Source of the DNA: Yoonia vestfoldensis SKA53
GTDB taxonomy: Bacteria; Pseudomonadota; Alphaproteobacteria; Rhodobacterales; Rhodobacteraceae
Length of the DNA: 64,000 bases
Reading direction: 5' to 3'
Assembly: GCF_000152785.1 (NCBI RefSeq)
Contig: NZ_CH672414.1
Location: 2,586,443 to 2,650,442 of the forward strand
Shown here piece after piece: positions 39,728 to 48,631 of this stretch. The number at the start of each line of letters is the position of its first letter. Position 1 is the first letter of the stretch. Below the pieces are notes generated by a model, which was not told the DNA's origin, searched no databases, and saw only the letters and a list, made by a program, of their open reading frames with translations. A program made the position numbers and the translations under genes.

Positions 39728-40245
39728 GACAGCAGATCGCCGTACCCGCAAGCCCCGGCCAGATCGGGCAAGGCGGTGGGTGGGACAACGTCGAAAGCGA
39801 CAGAAAACAATTCTGCATCGTCCAGCATGGCCGTGAAGGTCCATGTGCCAGTGACGCGTTCGTAATCTTCGTCGAACTGATAAAAGGTTGGTGATGGTTC
39901 TGTCCCGCTGATCCAGGATTGATAGCTTTGCTGGGTCACCCCCGCATCGCCCATCGGCGGATGGGTCACGATGATGGTCACACCGGACAGCCCGTCAGGG
40001 TCCAGCGCCTGCGCCTTGACGCCAAAGCCGATGCCAATGACCGCGGGAACCTGCGTGATTTCAGCGATAAAGGGCGGTGTTTGTGCGATCAGATGCGTGC
40101 TGCCTGCGATCGTGTCGGGTGCAGGCGAAGAACCTACGACAGGCGGCCCGCAAACGACACCGGCGCGAAGCATGGCGATGACGTCTTGCGCGGCAGCCAT
40201 GAGCGGCAGCAACAAGCAGGTAACAAAGGCAAGCATCAGGCGCAT
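39724..40245 (-). CDS. DUF3859 secreted protein
   Basis: 173 residues. A signal peptide (LMLAFVTCLLLPLMAAA) precedes a beta-sandwich-like domain with GIGFGVKAQA, THPPMGDAGVTQQSYQSW and VTGTWTFTAM. This matches DUF3859, a family of unknown function. A cysteine near each end could form a disulfide. Downstream of pckA, separated by the hairpin at 40286-40313. Confidence 0.75.
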   Translation of the reverse strand: MRLMLAFVTCLLLPLMAAAQDVIAMLRAGVVCGPPVVGSSPAPDTIAGSTHLIAQTPPFIAEITQVPAVIGIGFGVKAQALDPDGLSGVTIIVTHPPMGDAGVTQQSYQSWISGTEPSPTFYQFDEDYERVTGTWTFTAMLDDAELFSVAFDVVPPTALPDLAGACGYGDLLS

Positions 40246-40285
40246 GGTGCAACCATAGCCAGATGCGCCGTGATGTCGAGATTGG

Positions 40286-40313
40286 GGTAAGGTGGAACTG
40301 GTTCCACCTTACC
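40286..40313. repeat. Dispersed GTAAGGTGG-type hairpin, copy 1
   Basis: A perfect inverted repeat with 13-base arms, GGTAAGGTGGAAC and GTTCCACCTTACC, separated by TG. It ends 4 bases after the pckA stop codon and lies between pckA and the DUF3859 gene. Neither side carries a T-tract. It shares the GTAAGGTGG/CCACC core with three other hairpins in the window. Confidence 0.8.
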
Positions 40314-40317
40314 TGTG

Positions 40318-41916
40318 TCAGCCAATCGCGGCTGCTTTGACATCGTCGTCGATGAAGGGGACGTATTTCGCGAAATTGTCGCTGAACATGCCCACCAGCT
40401 TGGCCGCCTGCGCGTCATAAGCCGCCGCATCGGCCCAAGTCGTGCGCGGATCAAGCAGGCGCGCATCCAGACCTTCGACTGCCACCGGCACTTCGAACCC
40501 GAAATGTGGGTCCTTGCGGAAGGTGCTTTCGATCAGCGTGCCGTCCAGCGCCGCCGCCAAAAGAGCGCGTGTCGCCTTGATCGGCATCCGGCTGCCGGTG
40601 CCATAGGCGCCACCGGTCCAGCCGGTGTTCACCAGCCAGCAGGTCGCACCATGGCTTGCGATCTTGGACCGCAGCAGATTGCCATACACCTCTGGCCGGC
40701 GTGGCATGAAAGGCGCGCCGAAACAGGTGCTGAAGGTCGGTTCCGGTTCAGTCACGCCGCGTTCGGTGCCTGCGACCTTGGACGTAAAGCCGGATAGAAA
40801 GTGATACATCGCCTGCGCTGGTGTCAGCCGCGCGATGGGCGGCAGCACGCCAAAGGCATCGCAGGTCAGCATGATGATATTCTTGGGATGCCCGCCAAGC
40901 GCCGTGTCGGATGCATTGGCGATATAATTCAGCGGATAGGCGCAGCGCATATTCGCGGTCAGGCTGTCATCCTCGAAATCCAGCTCCAGCGTTTCGGGAT
41001 CGAACACCATATTCTCGATCACCGTATGCGGCATGAAACAGGTGGCATAGATGTCTGGCTCTGCCTCGGCGCTCAGGTTGATGGTCTTGGCATAACAGCC
41101 GCCTTCGAAATTGAAGGTGCCGCGATCCGACCAGCCATGTTCGTCATCGCCGATCAGCACGCGGGATGGATCAGCCGAAAGCGTGGTCTTGCCGGTGCCG
41201 GACAGGCCAAAGAACACCGCCGTGTCGACCGGATTGCCGGGCGCATGGTTGGCGCTGCAATGCATTGGCATGATGCCCTTTTCGGGCAACAGGTAGTTCA
41301 GCAGCGTGAACACGGATTTCTTGTTCTCGCCTGCATATTCTGTGCCGCCAATCAGGATCAGCTTGCGGTCAAAATTCATCGCGATCACGGTATCGGTCCG
41401 GCAGCCATGGCGCACAGGATCAGCCTTGAAGGTCGGGCAGTTGATGATCGTGAAAGCGGGGGTAAAGCTGGCCAGTTCCGTTGCATCGGGGCGACGCAGC
41501 AAATGCCGGATGAACAGACCATGCCATGCCAGTTCGGTCACAACGCGCACATCAAGCCGGTGGGCAGGGTCTGCCCCGCCGAACAGATCCTGCGCATAAT
41601 AGGTGCCGCCCTGCATATGCGCGACCATATCGGCGTAGAGCACGTCGAAATGTGCAGGGTCCATCGGGGCGTTGTTGTCCCACCAGATCGTGTCTTCGAC
41701 CGATGCGCTGCGCACGACGAATTTATCCTTGGGCGACCGGCCCGTATGCTTGCCCGTGGTCACCAGCAGGCTGCCGCCCTTGCCGGTCACACCTTCGCCA
41801 GCTGCAATGGCCGCGTCGTGCAATTGCGCCGCAGAGCTGTTGTAATAGACGTAACCCAGCCCGGTGATGCCTTGGTGCTCAAGCTTCATCTGTGGGTTGA
41901 CCGTACCTTGGTCCAT
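40318..41916 (-). CDS. pckA: Phosphoenolpyruvate carboxykinase (ATP)
   Basis: 532 residues, normal size. PckA makes phosphoenolpyruvate from oxaloacetate and ATP in gluconeogenesis. The P-loop [11 protein letters not shown] lies near residue 233 and CSANHAPG and [10 protein letters not shown] are the metal and kinase sites. ATG 41916 has AAAGGAG 7 bases upstream; the longer open frame to 41973 adds nothing family-like. It is divergent from chvI, and a tandem 20-base repeat lies about 90 bases upstream. A hairpin of the GTAAGGTGG type follows its stop. Confidence 0.97.
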   Translation of the reverse strand: MDQGTVNPQMKLEHQGITGLGYVYYNSSAAQLHDAAIAAGEGVTGKGGSLLVTTGKHTGRSPKDKFVVRSASVEDTIWWDNNAPMDPAHFDVLYADMVAHMQGGTYYAQDLFGGADPAHRLDVRVVTELAWHGLFIRHLLRRPDATELASFTPAFTIINCPTFKADPVRHGCRTDTVIAMNFDRKLILIGGTEYAGENKKSVFTLLNYLLPEKGIMPMHCSANHAPGNPVDTAVFFGLSGTGKTTLSADPSRVLIGDDEHGWSDRGTFNFEGGCYAKTINLSAEAEPDIYATCFMPHTVIENMVFDPETLELDFEDDSLTANMRCAYPLNYIANASDTALGGHPKNIIMLTCDAFGVLPPIARLTPAQAMYHFLSGFTSKVAGTERGVTEPEPTFSTCFGAPFMPRRPEVYGNLLRSKIASHGATCWLVNTGWTGGAYGTGSRMPIKATRALLAAALDGTLIESTFRKDPHFGFEVPVAVEGLDARLLDPRTTWADAAAYDAQAAKLVGMFSDNFAKYVPFIDDDVKAAAIG

Positions 41917-42005
41917 GGGTTCGCTCCTTTTCGAATGGGCAATCCTGCCAGCGATGGGCCTGCATACCACCAAGCTTTCCTGCCTTGATAGGGGGTTAGG
42001 GAAAC

Positions 42006-42044
42006 GTTAGCGCAACCAAATGCATGTTAGCGCAACCAAATGCA
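42006..42044. promoter_or_regulatory. Tandem 20-base repeat, candidate operator for pckA or chvI
   Basis: GTTAGCGCAACCAAATGCA occurs twice, at 42006-42024 and 42026-42044, separated by one T, so the period is 20 bases or about two helical turns. It lies about 90-128 bases upstream of the pckA start and about 150-190 upstream of chvI. The GCGC-centred core resembles LacI-family half-sites. A LacI-type regulator, PckR, controls pckA in Sinorhizobium; whether this is its site is inference. Confidence 0.5.
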
Positions 42045-42196
42045 CGCCGCCGGTGGCACCAGGGGGGAATGGTAAATTTGGTGCGATGATGGCGATCCTG
42101 TGGCGGTCACAGCTTTGGGGATTGATTCGGCCCGATAAACAGCGGAAAATCCCCGCGTTGTTATGAGTTCGCTAATTACATAGAGGTAGCACGTAC

Positions 42197-42898
42197 ATGT
42201 CGAGAATTGCCCTGGTTGACGATGACCGAAACATCCTAACATCGGTGGCGATGACGCTGGAAGCGGAAGGGTTCGAAGTCGAAACCTATAACGACGGGCA
42301 AGCGGCATGGGACGCGTTCAACAAACGTATGCCGGACATGGCCGTTCTGGATATCAAGATGCCGCGTATGGACGGGATGGACCTGTTGCAGCGCCTGCGC
42401 CAAAAGACATCGATGCCGGTCATATTTCTGACATCGAAAGACGACGAGATCGACGAGGTCCTGGGCCTGCGCATGGGGGCCGACGATTACGTCAAAAAAC
42501 CTTTCTCACAGCGTCTGCTGGTCGAACGAATCCGGTCATTGTTGCGCCGGCAGGATGCGATTGCAGGCGAAGAGATCGAGGAAACCGAAGAAACCAAGGT
42601 GATGGTGCGCGGTGATCTGGTGATGGACCCGCTGCGCCATGCCGTGAAATGGAAGGGCCATGACGTTTCATTGACGGTCACCGAATTTCTGCTGTTGCAG
42701 GCTCTTGCGCAGCGCCCCGGCTTTGTCAAAAGTCGGGATCAGTTGATGGACGTGGCTTATGATGATCAGGTCTATGTCGATGATCGTACCATCGACAGCC
42801 ATATCAAGCGCCTTCGCAAGAAGATGCGCAACACCGATGATGAGTTTTCCGCGATCGAGACATTATATGGCATTGGTTACCGCTACAACGAAGACTAG
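42197..42898 (+). CDS. chvI: Response regulator ChvI
   Basis: 233 residues, OmpR/PhoB class. The receiver domain has the acidic pocket DDD (residues 8-10) and phospho-acceptor Asp52 in [11 protein letters not shown]; the C-terminal winged-helix DNA-binding domain ends in [10 protein letters not shown]. ChvI with ChvG governs acid, envelope and host-related gene expression in rhizobia. The gene is immediately upstream of chvG, then the PTS-type genes; it is divergent from pckA. GAGG lies about 9 bases before the ATG. Confidence 0.93.
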   Translation: MSRIALVDDDRNILTSVAMTLEAEGFEVETYNDGQAAWDAFNKRMPDMAVLDIKMPRMDGMDLLQRLRQKTSMPVIFLTSKDDEIDEVLGLRMGADDYVKKPFSQRLLVERIRSLLRRQDAIAGEEIEETEETKVMVRGDLVMDPLRHAVKWKGHDVSLTVTEFLLLQALAQRPGFVKSRDQLMDVAYDDQVYVDDRTIDSHIKRLRKKMRNTDDEFSAIETLYGIGYRYNED

Positions 42899-42901
42899 GG
42901 G

Positions 42902-44635
42902 ATGACGTCCGCCCCGGAGATTGACGTGCGCGACCTCAAGTCGGTGCGCCGGGCGACGATGCCACCCGATATCGTCTTGGGCGAGGATTGGGTCGATCCA
43001 GATGTCACACGCAGTGATGTGACCTATCTGGACGCACCCAAACGCGGCATCATCGCGCTGCGCAAATCCCCCATCGCGCGCAAGATCGTCGTTTTCAACC
43101 TGATCGCGATGTTCGTCATGATCGCGGGGGTTTTGTTTCTTAACGCGTCGCGCGATAATCTTGCCTTTCAGCGTGCGAATGGTCTGATCTACGAAGCCCA
43201 GCTGATCGCCGATGTGTTCGAGGTACAATTGCCCAGCCGCGCGCCTGTGAACCTGGTCACGGCGCACGGGATCAATGCCGCCGAAACTCTGGCCAACCTG
43301 AACCTGCGTGGTGGTATGGAAGTGTCGGTCTTCGGATCCGATGCCACGCTGGTCGCGCGCACGACCGGCCCGTTGGCTGAAACTGCCATCGCGGATCTTG
43401 ACGCTGTGATCGGCCGGACATTCATCAGCGATTTTCTTGGAACGGTCACAGGCGGGTTGTTTGGCCTGTTCAACCGGGCAGAGACGGGACCGGGCCAACA
43501 GATACTTGCCACAGCGACGCCCGAACTGATCGCGATCGCGCTTCAGGGCAAAACCCGGCTTGATATGACAGAGGTACGGGGGAGCTTGGTGCTGGTCGTC
43601 GTCACGCCGATCATGCGCAACGACGAACCGGTCGGCGTGATCGCAGCGGCCACGGCGGCAGGCGAGGTGGACAGCCTTGTGCGCCGCGAACGCGAAGACG
43701 TATTGCGCCTGCTGCTGGTTGGGATCGCGGTCAGTATCGGGCTTAGCCTTGTGCTGGCCTCGACTATTGCCAATCCTTTGGCAGATCTGGCCACCGCCGC
43801 CGAAGCCAGCCATCAAAAGAACGCCCGCAAATTAGCCCCGGTCCGCGTCCGCATCCCCGATCTGACCGCCCGCCCCGACGAAATAGGCCGTCTGTCGGGG
43901 GCGCTGCGCGGGATGGTATCGGCGCTTTACGACCGGATCGAAAGCAACGAACAATTCGCCGCCGATGTCGCCCATGAAATCAAGAACCCGCTGGCGTCGC
44001 TACGCTCTGCCGTCGGAACCATGCGCATCGCCAAGCAAGACGATCAGCGCGAACGCATGCTTGATCTGATCGAACATGATGTCAAACGCCTCGACCGTCT
44101 GATCAGCGACATTTCCAGCGCGTCGCGTCTGGACAGCGAATTGGTCAAGGAAACAGAGCAAACCTTTGACCTGATCGCCATGCTGCACAACGTGAACGAC
44201 CATCTTGGCAGAGAGGCAGAGGCTCGTGGCATCAGCTTTATCGCCGATGTGCCTCGCACGCCGATCATGGTTCAGGGGCTGGAAGGCCGGCTGGCGCAGG
44301 TCTTTGTCAACCTGATCAGCAATGCGATTTCGTTTTGCGAACACGGCGATGCCATCCGCGTCTGGACCCGTACCCGCGAAAACCGCGTGCTGGTTGTTGT
44401 CGAAGACACCGGCCCCGGCATTCCAGACGGCGCGCTGCGCAAGATATTCCAACGATTCTATTCTGAACGTCCCGCTGCGCAGTTTGGCAATAACTCCGGC
44501 CTTGGCCTTGCGATTTCCAAACAGATCGTCGAGGCGCATGGCGGTGTGATCTGGGCCGAGAATATTCGTCCGACCGATACAGACCCCGCGTCAGAACCCG
44601 CAGGCGCAAGGTTTGTCGTCGGGCTGCCGCTGTAA
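42902..44635 (+). CDS. chvG: Sensor histidine kinase ChvG
   Basis: 577 residues. Two membrane helices (about residues 60-82 and 268-288) flank a periplasmic sensor domain, followed by a HAMP domain, HisKA with the phosphorylated His358 in AHEIKNPLASLRS, and an HATPase with DTGPGIPDG and GLGLAIS. ChvG/ExoS is repressed by ExoR in rhizobia; ExoR is not present in this window. Begins 3 bases after chvI. The kinase is followed by hprK. Confidence 0.93.
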   Translation: MTSAPEIDVRDLKSVRRATMPPDIVLGEDWVDPDVTRSDVTYLDAPKRGIIALRKSPIARKIVVFNLIAMFVMIAGVLFLNASRDNLAFQRANGLIYEAQLIADVFEVQLPSRAPVNLVTAHGINAAETLANLNLRGGMEVSVFGSDATLVARTTGPLAETAIADLDAVIGRTFISDFLGTVTGGLFGLFNRAETGPGQQILATATPELIAIALQGKTRLDMTEVRGSLVLVVVTPIMRNDEPVGVIAAATAAGEVDSLVRREREDVLRLLLVGIAVSIGLSLVLASTIANPLADLATAAEASHQKNARKLAPVRVRIPDLTARPDEIGRLSGALRGMVSALYDRIESNEQFAADVAHEIKNPLASLRSAVGTMRIAKQDDQRERMLDLIEHDVKRLDRLISDISSASRLDSELVKETEQTFDLIAMLHNVNDHLGREAEARGISFIADVPRTPIMVQGLEGRLAQVFVNLISNAISFCEHGDAIRVWTRTRENRVLVVVEDTGPGIPDGALRKIFQRFYSERPAAQFGNNSGLGLAISKQIVEAHGGVIWAENIRPTDTDPASEPAGARFVVGLPL

Positions 44636-44644
44636 TGGGTCGCC

Positions 44645-45070
44645 ATGATGCTGCCTGAGACACATCACGCCACCTGCGTCGCGCTGGGCGACAGTGCAGT
44701 CTTGATCCTTGGCGCTGCGGGGCGTGGCAAATCCTCGCTTGCGCTGCAAGTGATGGCGCTGGGTGGTGTGCTGGTGGCCGATGACAGGGTTCTGTTGCAA
44801 GCCGAGGGCGACCGGCTGCTGGCGCAATGTCCGCCCGCCATCCTGGGCCTGATCGAGGCGCGCGGCGCCGGCATCCTGCACGCTGCCTATCAGGCGCAGG
44901 CACAGGTGGCTTTGGTCGTCGATCTGGATCAATCCGAAAGCCAGCGCCTGCCGGAACGCGCATATACACGCATATGTGGCTGCGATATTCCCTTGATAAA
45001 ACACATCGACGGGCCACATTTCGCAGCAATCATTGTACAAATCCTCAAGGCTGGCTGGAGCGACCGATGA
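44645..45070 (+). CDS. hprK: HPr kinase/phosphorylase, short alphaproteobacterial type
   Basis: 141 residues, less than half the size of Gram-positive HprK, as in other alphaproteobacteria. Only the C-terminal catalytic domain remains, with Walker [10 protein letters not shown] at residues 23-31 and [11 protein letters not shown] after it. It phosphorylates Ser46 of HPr in response to metabolic state. The ATG may be 44645 or 44648. The stop overlaps the rapZ ATG. Confidence 0.9.
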   Translation: MMLPETHHATCVALGDSAVLILGAAGRGKSSLALQVMALGGVLVADDRVLLQAEGDRLLAQCPPAILGLIEARGAGILHAAYQAQAQVALVVDLDQSESQRLPERAYTRICGCDIPLIKHIDGPHFAAIIVQILKAGWSDR

Positions 45071-45969
45071 CAGACACCGCACGCACAATGCCCACGACGG
45101 TCCTTGTGACCGGGCCGTCAGGTGCGGGCCGGTCTACCGCGATCAACGCGCTCGAGGATCTGGGATACGAGGTGATTGACAACCTGCCGCTGTCGCTCTT
45201 GCCGCGCCTGCTGGATGGTCCGCCGCCCAGCCGCCCGTTGGCTTTGGGCCTTGACGTGCGCAACCGTGATTTCGGAACCGATGCGCTGATTGCAACCATA
45301 GATCAGCTGGCCGCGCGCAGCGACCATGTCATGCAAGTGCTGTATCTGGATGCCGCCGAGGAAGAGCTGGTCAAGCGCTATTCCGAAACCCGCAGACGGC
45401 ATCCGCTGGCCCCAGCGGGTCCCCCGATGGCGGGGATCGCGCGCGAACGCGATCTGCTGGTGCCGGTGCGCAGCCGTGCTGACGTCCTGATCGACACAAC
45501 GGGCCTGTCGCCGCATGATCTGCGCGCCGAAATTGACCGCTGGTTCGTCACTGCCGAAGGGCGCAATCTGGGGGTCACGCTGCATTCGTTTTCGTATAAA
45601 CGTGGCCTGCCGCGCGGCATGGATATCGTCATGGATTGTCGTTTCCTGCGCAACCCGCATTGGGACGCCGATCTGCGCGCGCGCGACGGGCGCGACGGCG
45701 ATGTCGCGGCCTATGTTGCCGCCGACCCGCGATTCGCGGATTTCTTTGACCGCGTGAAGGCGCTGATCGATCTGGTCCTGCCCGCGCATAAGGACGAAGG
45801 CAAAAGCCACCTGTCCATCGGCTTTGGCTGTACCGGAGGGCAACACCGTTCCGTCATGATTGTCGAACACATGGCACAGGCCCTTGCGAAAGACGGGTGG
45901 CATGTGTCTAAACGGCATCGAGAGATGGAAAGGCATGACACATTGGCCAGCAAGGAACGACAGGCTTGA
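45067..45969 (+). CDS. rapZ: RNase adapter RapZ-like nucleotide-binding protein
   Basis: 300 residues. The N-terminal P-loop TGPSGAGRS is at residues 15-23. The C-terminal domain carries [20 protein letters not shown] and [13 protein letters not shown], typical of RapZ/YvcJ. E. coli RapZ guides RNase E to the GlmZ sRNA and senses glucosamine-6-phosphate; in alphaproteobacteria the partner is not established. Overlaps hprK at its start and the EIIA gene at its end. Confidence 0.93.
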   Translation: MTDTARTMPTTVLVTGPSGAGRSTAINALEDLGYEVIDNLPLSLLPRLLDGPPPSRPLALGLDVRNRDFGTDALIATIDQLAARSDHVMQVLYLDAAEEELVKRYSETRRRHPLAPAGPPMAGIARERDLLVPVRSRADVLIDTTGLSPHDLRAEIDRWFVTAEGRNLGVTLHSFSYKRGLPRGMDIVMDCRFLRNPHWDADLRARDGRDGDVAAYVAADPRFADFFDRVKALIDLVLPAHKDEGKSHLSIGFGCTGGQHRSVMIVEHMAQALAKDGWHVSKRHREMERHDTLASKERQA

Positions 45970-46361
45970 TCGGGATCGTCATCGTCGCACATGGCGGGCT
46001 GGCGCAGGAATACCTGTCCGCCGTTGAACATGTCGTCGGGCACCAGCCCGGGATGGTCAGCATCGCCATCGGGCCGGATGACGACCGCGCGCTCAAACAG
46101 GCAGAAATCTGCGATGCTGCCGATGCGGTCGATACTGGCGCGGGCGTGATCATCGTGACCGACATGTTCGGCGGATCACCGTCCAACCTGTCGCTGCGCG
46201 CCTGCAGCCCGGCCAACCGCAAGATCCTCTATGGGGCTAATCTGCCGATGCTGATCAAACTGGCCAAATCGCGTAAACGCTCTGTCTCCGACGCTGCCGA
46301 AGCCGCGATTGCAGCGGCGCATAAATATATCAACAGCCACAACGGCGGCATATCCCAATGA
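45966..46361 (+). CDS. PTS EIIA component, mannose family
   Basis: 131 residues. [14 protein letters not shown] carries the likely phospho-acceptor His9. [11 protein letters not shown] is the second family motif of ManX-like EIIA proteins. In Rhodobacterales there is no mannose permease partner here, so the protein probably acts as a regulatory phosphate carrier. It starts with TTG inside TTGA, overlapping rapZ, and ends overlapping the HPr gene. Confidence 0.9.
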   Translation: MIGIVIVAHGGLAQEYLSAVEHVVGHQPGMVSIAIGPDDDRALKQAEICDAADAVDTGAGVIIVTDMFGGSPSNLSLRACSPANRKILYGANLPMLIKLAKSRKRSVSDAAEAAIAAAHKYINSHNGGISQ

Positions 46362-46627
46362 CGACAGCGGTCCTCAAGATCGAAAATATCAAGGGCCTGC
46401 ACGCCCGTGCCTCGGCCAAGCTGGTCGAGGTCGTCGAAAGCTTCGACGCCGATGCCACCGTGCGCCGCGATGGCGAATCCGCCAGCGGCGACAGCATCAT
46501 GGGGCTGTTGATGCTGGCCGCCTCGATTGGCACCTATATCGAGGTCGAAACCCGCGGCCCCGACGCCGAACCGTTGCTGGTGGCGATCACAGCACTTGTC
46601 GCGGATAAATTCGGCGAAGGCGACTGA
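46358..46627 (+). CDS. Phosphocarrier protein HPr
   Basis: 89 residues. The phospho-histidine is His15 in GLHARASAKLV and the HprK target is Ser46 in SGDSIMGLL. Both regulatory sites are intact, so the protein can take phosphate from Enzyme I (not in the window) and be modified by the HprK encoded two genes upstream. The ATG overlaps the EIIA stop. Called NPr or HPr in different annotations. Confidence 0.94.
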   Translation: MTTAVLKIENIKGLHARASAKLVEVVESFDADATVRRDGESASGDSIMGLLMLAASIGTYIEVETRGPDAEPLLVAITALVADKFGEGD

Positions 46628-46656
46628 CACCACCCGGATCATCATCTTCCGAGCAT

Positions 46657-46675
46657 AAATATCCCCGCCGGAGGC
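46657..46675 (-). repeat. Dispersed intergenic element, copy C
   Basis: Read on the minus strand, GCCTCCGGCGGGGATATTT begins 27 bases after the stop codon of the 3-hydroxybutyryl-CoA dehydrogenase gene (46703). The left flank AAAAGATTCT and the right flank GCTCGGAA are shared with copy A. It lies in the 75 bases between that gene and the convergent HPr gene. Confidence 0.75.
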
Positions 46676-46702
46676 GTAGAATCTTTTCTGCGACGGCGCG
46701 GT

Positions 46703-47578
46703 TCAGCGCGTCGGCACCGGAGTCTCGCCACGGTAATCATAAAACCCGCGCTGCGTCTTGCGGCCCAGCCAGCCTGCCTCGACATATTTGGTCAGCAAGG
46801 GGCAGGGGCGGTATTTGGTATCGGCCAGCCCGTCATGCAGCACGTTCATGATCGCAAGGCAGGTATCCAGCCCGATGAAATCCGCCAGTTCCAGCGGCCC
46901 CATCGGGTGGTTTGCGCCCAGTTTCAGCGATGTGTCGATGGATTGCACCGACCCGACCCCTTCATACAGGGTATAGATCGCCTCGTTGATCATTGGCATC
47001 AGGATGCGGTTGACGATGAAACCGGGGAAATCCTCGGATGCGGTGCTGGTTTTGCCCAGCCGTTCCACGACCTGCTGACAGGCGCGAAAGGTGGGTTCGT
47101 CGGTGGCGATCCCGCGGATCAGTTCAACCAGTTGCATGATCGGCACGGGGTTCATGAAATGGAACCCCATGAACCGTTCGGGCCTGTCGGTGCGCGACGC
47201 CAGCCGCGTGATCGAAATCGACGAGGTGTTCGACGTCAGGATCGTATGTGGTTTCAGATGCGGCACGAGGTCTTCAAAAATCGCGGCCTTGATCGTTTCG
47301 CGTTCGGTCGCAGCCTCGATGATCAGGTCGCTGTCGCCCAGATCGGTCAGCGTCTGGGTCATTGATATCCGGCGCATCGCCTGTGCCTTGGTATCGGCAC
47401 TGATCAGGTCGCGCGTGACCTGCCGTTCAAGGTTGCGGTCGATCTGGGCCAGTGCTGCGGCCAGCGCATCGGCGCTGACATCTGTCAACAGCACGTCATA
47501 GCCCGCCACGGCAAAGACATGGGCGATGCCATTGCCCATTTGCCCCGCACCCACAATTCCCACACGTTCGATCGCCAT
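46703..47578 (-). CDS. 3-hydroxybutyryl-CoA dehydrogenase
   Basis: 291 residues. The NAD-binding VGIVGAGQMGNGIA is at residues 6-19, and GFHFMNPVPIM carries the catalytic His near residue 145. The last third holds the dimerisation domain with ANHPMGPLELADFIGLD. Such enzymes act in butyrate/PHB metabolism and the ethylmalonyl-CoA pathway. The ATG at 47578 has AAAGG about 6 bases upstream. Convergent with HPr. Confidence 0.93.
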   Translation of the reverse strand: MAIERVGIVGAGQMGNGIAHVFAVAGYDVLLTDVSADALAAALAQIDRNLERQVTRDLISADTKAQAMRRISMTQTLTDLGDSDLIIEAATERETIKAAIFEDLVPHLKPHTILTSNTSSISITRLASRTDRPERFMGFHFMNPVPIMQLVELIRGIATDEPTFRACQQVVERLGKTSTASEDFPGFIVNRILMPMINEAIYTLYEGVGSVQSIDTSLKLGANHPMGPLELADFIGLDTCLAIMNVLHDGLADTKYRPCPLLTKYVEAGWLGRKTQRGFYDYRGETPVPTR

Positions 47579-47730
47579 GATTTTTCCTTTACAGGTTCCG
47601 CCGTACCATAGGCCGCTGCATGGGCAGGCTTCAAGCCGGACAGATGCAGCAAATTTGTCAGAAATCCAAGCATTAGCCTTTTGGCAAAACTATTGCGCGA
47701 CACTGAAGCCATCGGTGCATGGGAACACAG

Positions 47731-48576
47731 ATGCGGCAAGACTCGATTGATATGGGCGATCTGTCCTATTCGCCCTGCCGATACGGCAATTCACGGATCC
47801 TGTTCCGCGGCCCGCGCAGGCCGCTTGACCGGCCCTATCTTGCCTTTATCGGCGGCACCGAAACCTATGGCAAATTCATCGAAAAACCGTTCCCGACGCT
47901 GGTGGAAACCGCGCTGCGGCAGCCCTGCGTGAATTTCGGCTGCCTGAACGCAGGTATCGACGCTTTTGCCAATGACCCCACGATCATGGAAATCTGCAAT
48001 GGCGCGGATATGACCGTGGTACAGGTGCTGGGGGCCAACAACCTGTCAAACAGGTTCTATTCGGTGCATCCGCGCCGCAACGACAGGTTTCTGCGCGCCG
48101 CGACCGTTTTGCAGGCGATCTATCCCGAGGTTGAATTCAACGATTGTGCCTTTACCGGTCAATTGTTGGCGCGGCTGTTTGAAACATCTCCAGACAGGTT
48201 CGACATCGTCGTGCATGAATTGCGTCAGGCATGGCTTGCGCGGATGCAGACCATGCTGCGCCAGATCGGTCCCAATTGCATGTTGCTGTGGTTCTCGGAT
48301 GAACCGCTGGACAATGCGGATTGGGTGGCACGTCCGGCGCAGCTGCGCGCCGCACCTTTGTTCATCACCGCCAGCATGATCGACACGCTGCGCCCCTTGG
48401 TGCGGGCGGTGGTGACGGCCATTCCGTCTGAACAGGCGTTGGCGCAGGGTACGATGGGCATGCAATACCCGCCATCGCAGCAATCTGTCGCTGCCGAAAT
48501 GCTGGGCGTGCGTTGCCATGTCGAAGCCGCGTCAAAGCTGGTCATGGCCCTGCGCGACGACATGTTTTCGATCTGA
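47731..48576 (+). CDS. DUF6473 family protein of unknown function
   Basis: About 281 residues. The N-terminal [12 protein letters not shown] and [21 protein letters not shown] near residues 40-60, then [16 protein letters not shown] and [19 protein letters not shown] are the conserved core. I recall this as a Rhodobacterales family, DUF6473. The succession of a GGT-like start, an NxGC block and a GANN block is like SGNH-hydrolase blocks, but this is only a suggestion. Start uncertain: ATG 47731 is preferred over 47719; neither has a clear ribosome-binding site. It is not coupled to a neighbour and ends before a strong hairpin. Confidence 0.68.
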   Translation: MRQDSIDMGDLSYSPCRYGNSRILFRGPRRPLDRPYLAFIGGTETYGKFIEKPFPTLVETALRQPCVNFGCLNAGIDAFANDPTIMEICNGADMTVVQVLGANNLSNRFYSVHPRRNDRFLRAATVLQAIYPEVEFNDCAFTGQLLARLFETSPDRFDIVVHELRQAWLARMQTMLRQIGPNCMLLWFSDEPLDNADWVARPAQLRAAPLFITASMIDTLRPLVRAVVTAIPSEQALAQGTMGMQYPPSQQSVAAEMLGVRCHVEAASKLVMALRDDMFSI

Positions 48577-48582
48577 AACGCA

Positions 48583-48610
48583 CAAGGGCCGGCGTTGCCA
48601 CCGGCCCTTG
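48583..48610. terminator. Bidirectional hairpin between DUF6473 and etfA
   Basis: A perfect 10-base stem CAAGGGCCGG/CCGGCCCTTG around an 8-base loop. It lies between two convergent genes, 6 bases after the DUF6473 stop and 21 after the etfA stop. No long T-tract is present on either side, so its strength as a terminator is uncertain. Confidence 0.65.
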
Positions 48611-48631
48611 CAACAGATTGGTGTGTTGCAG

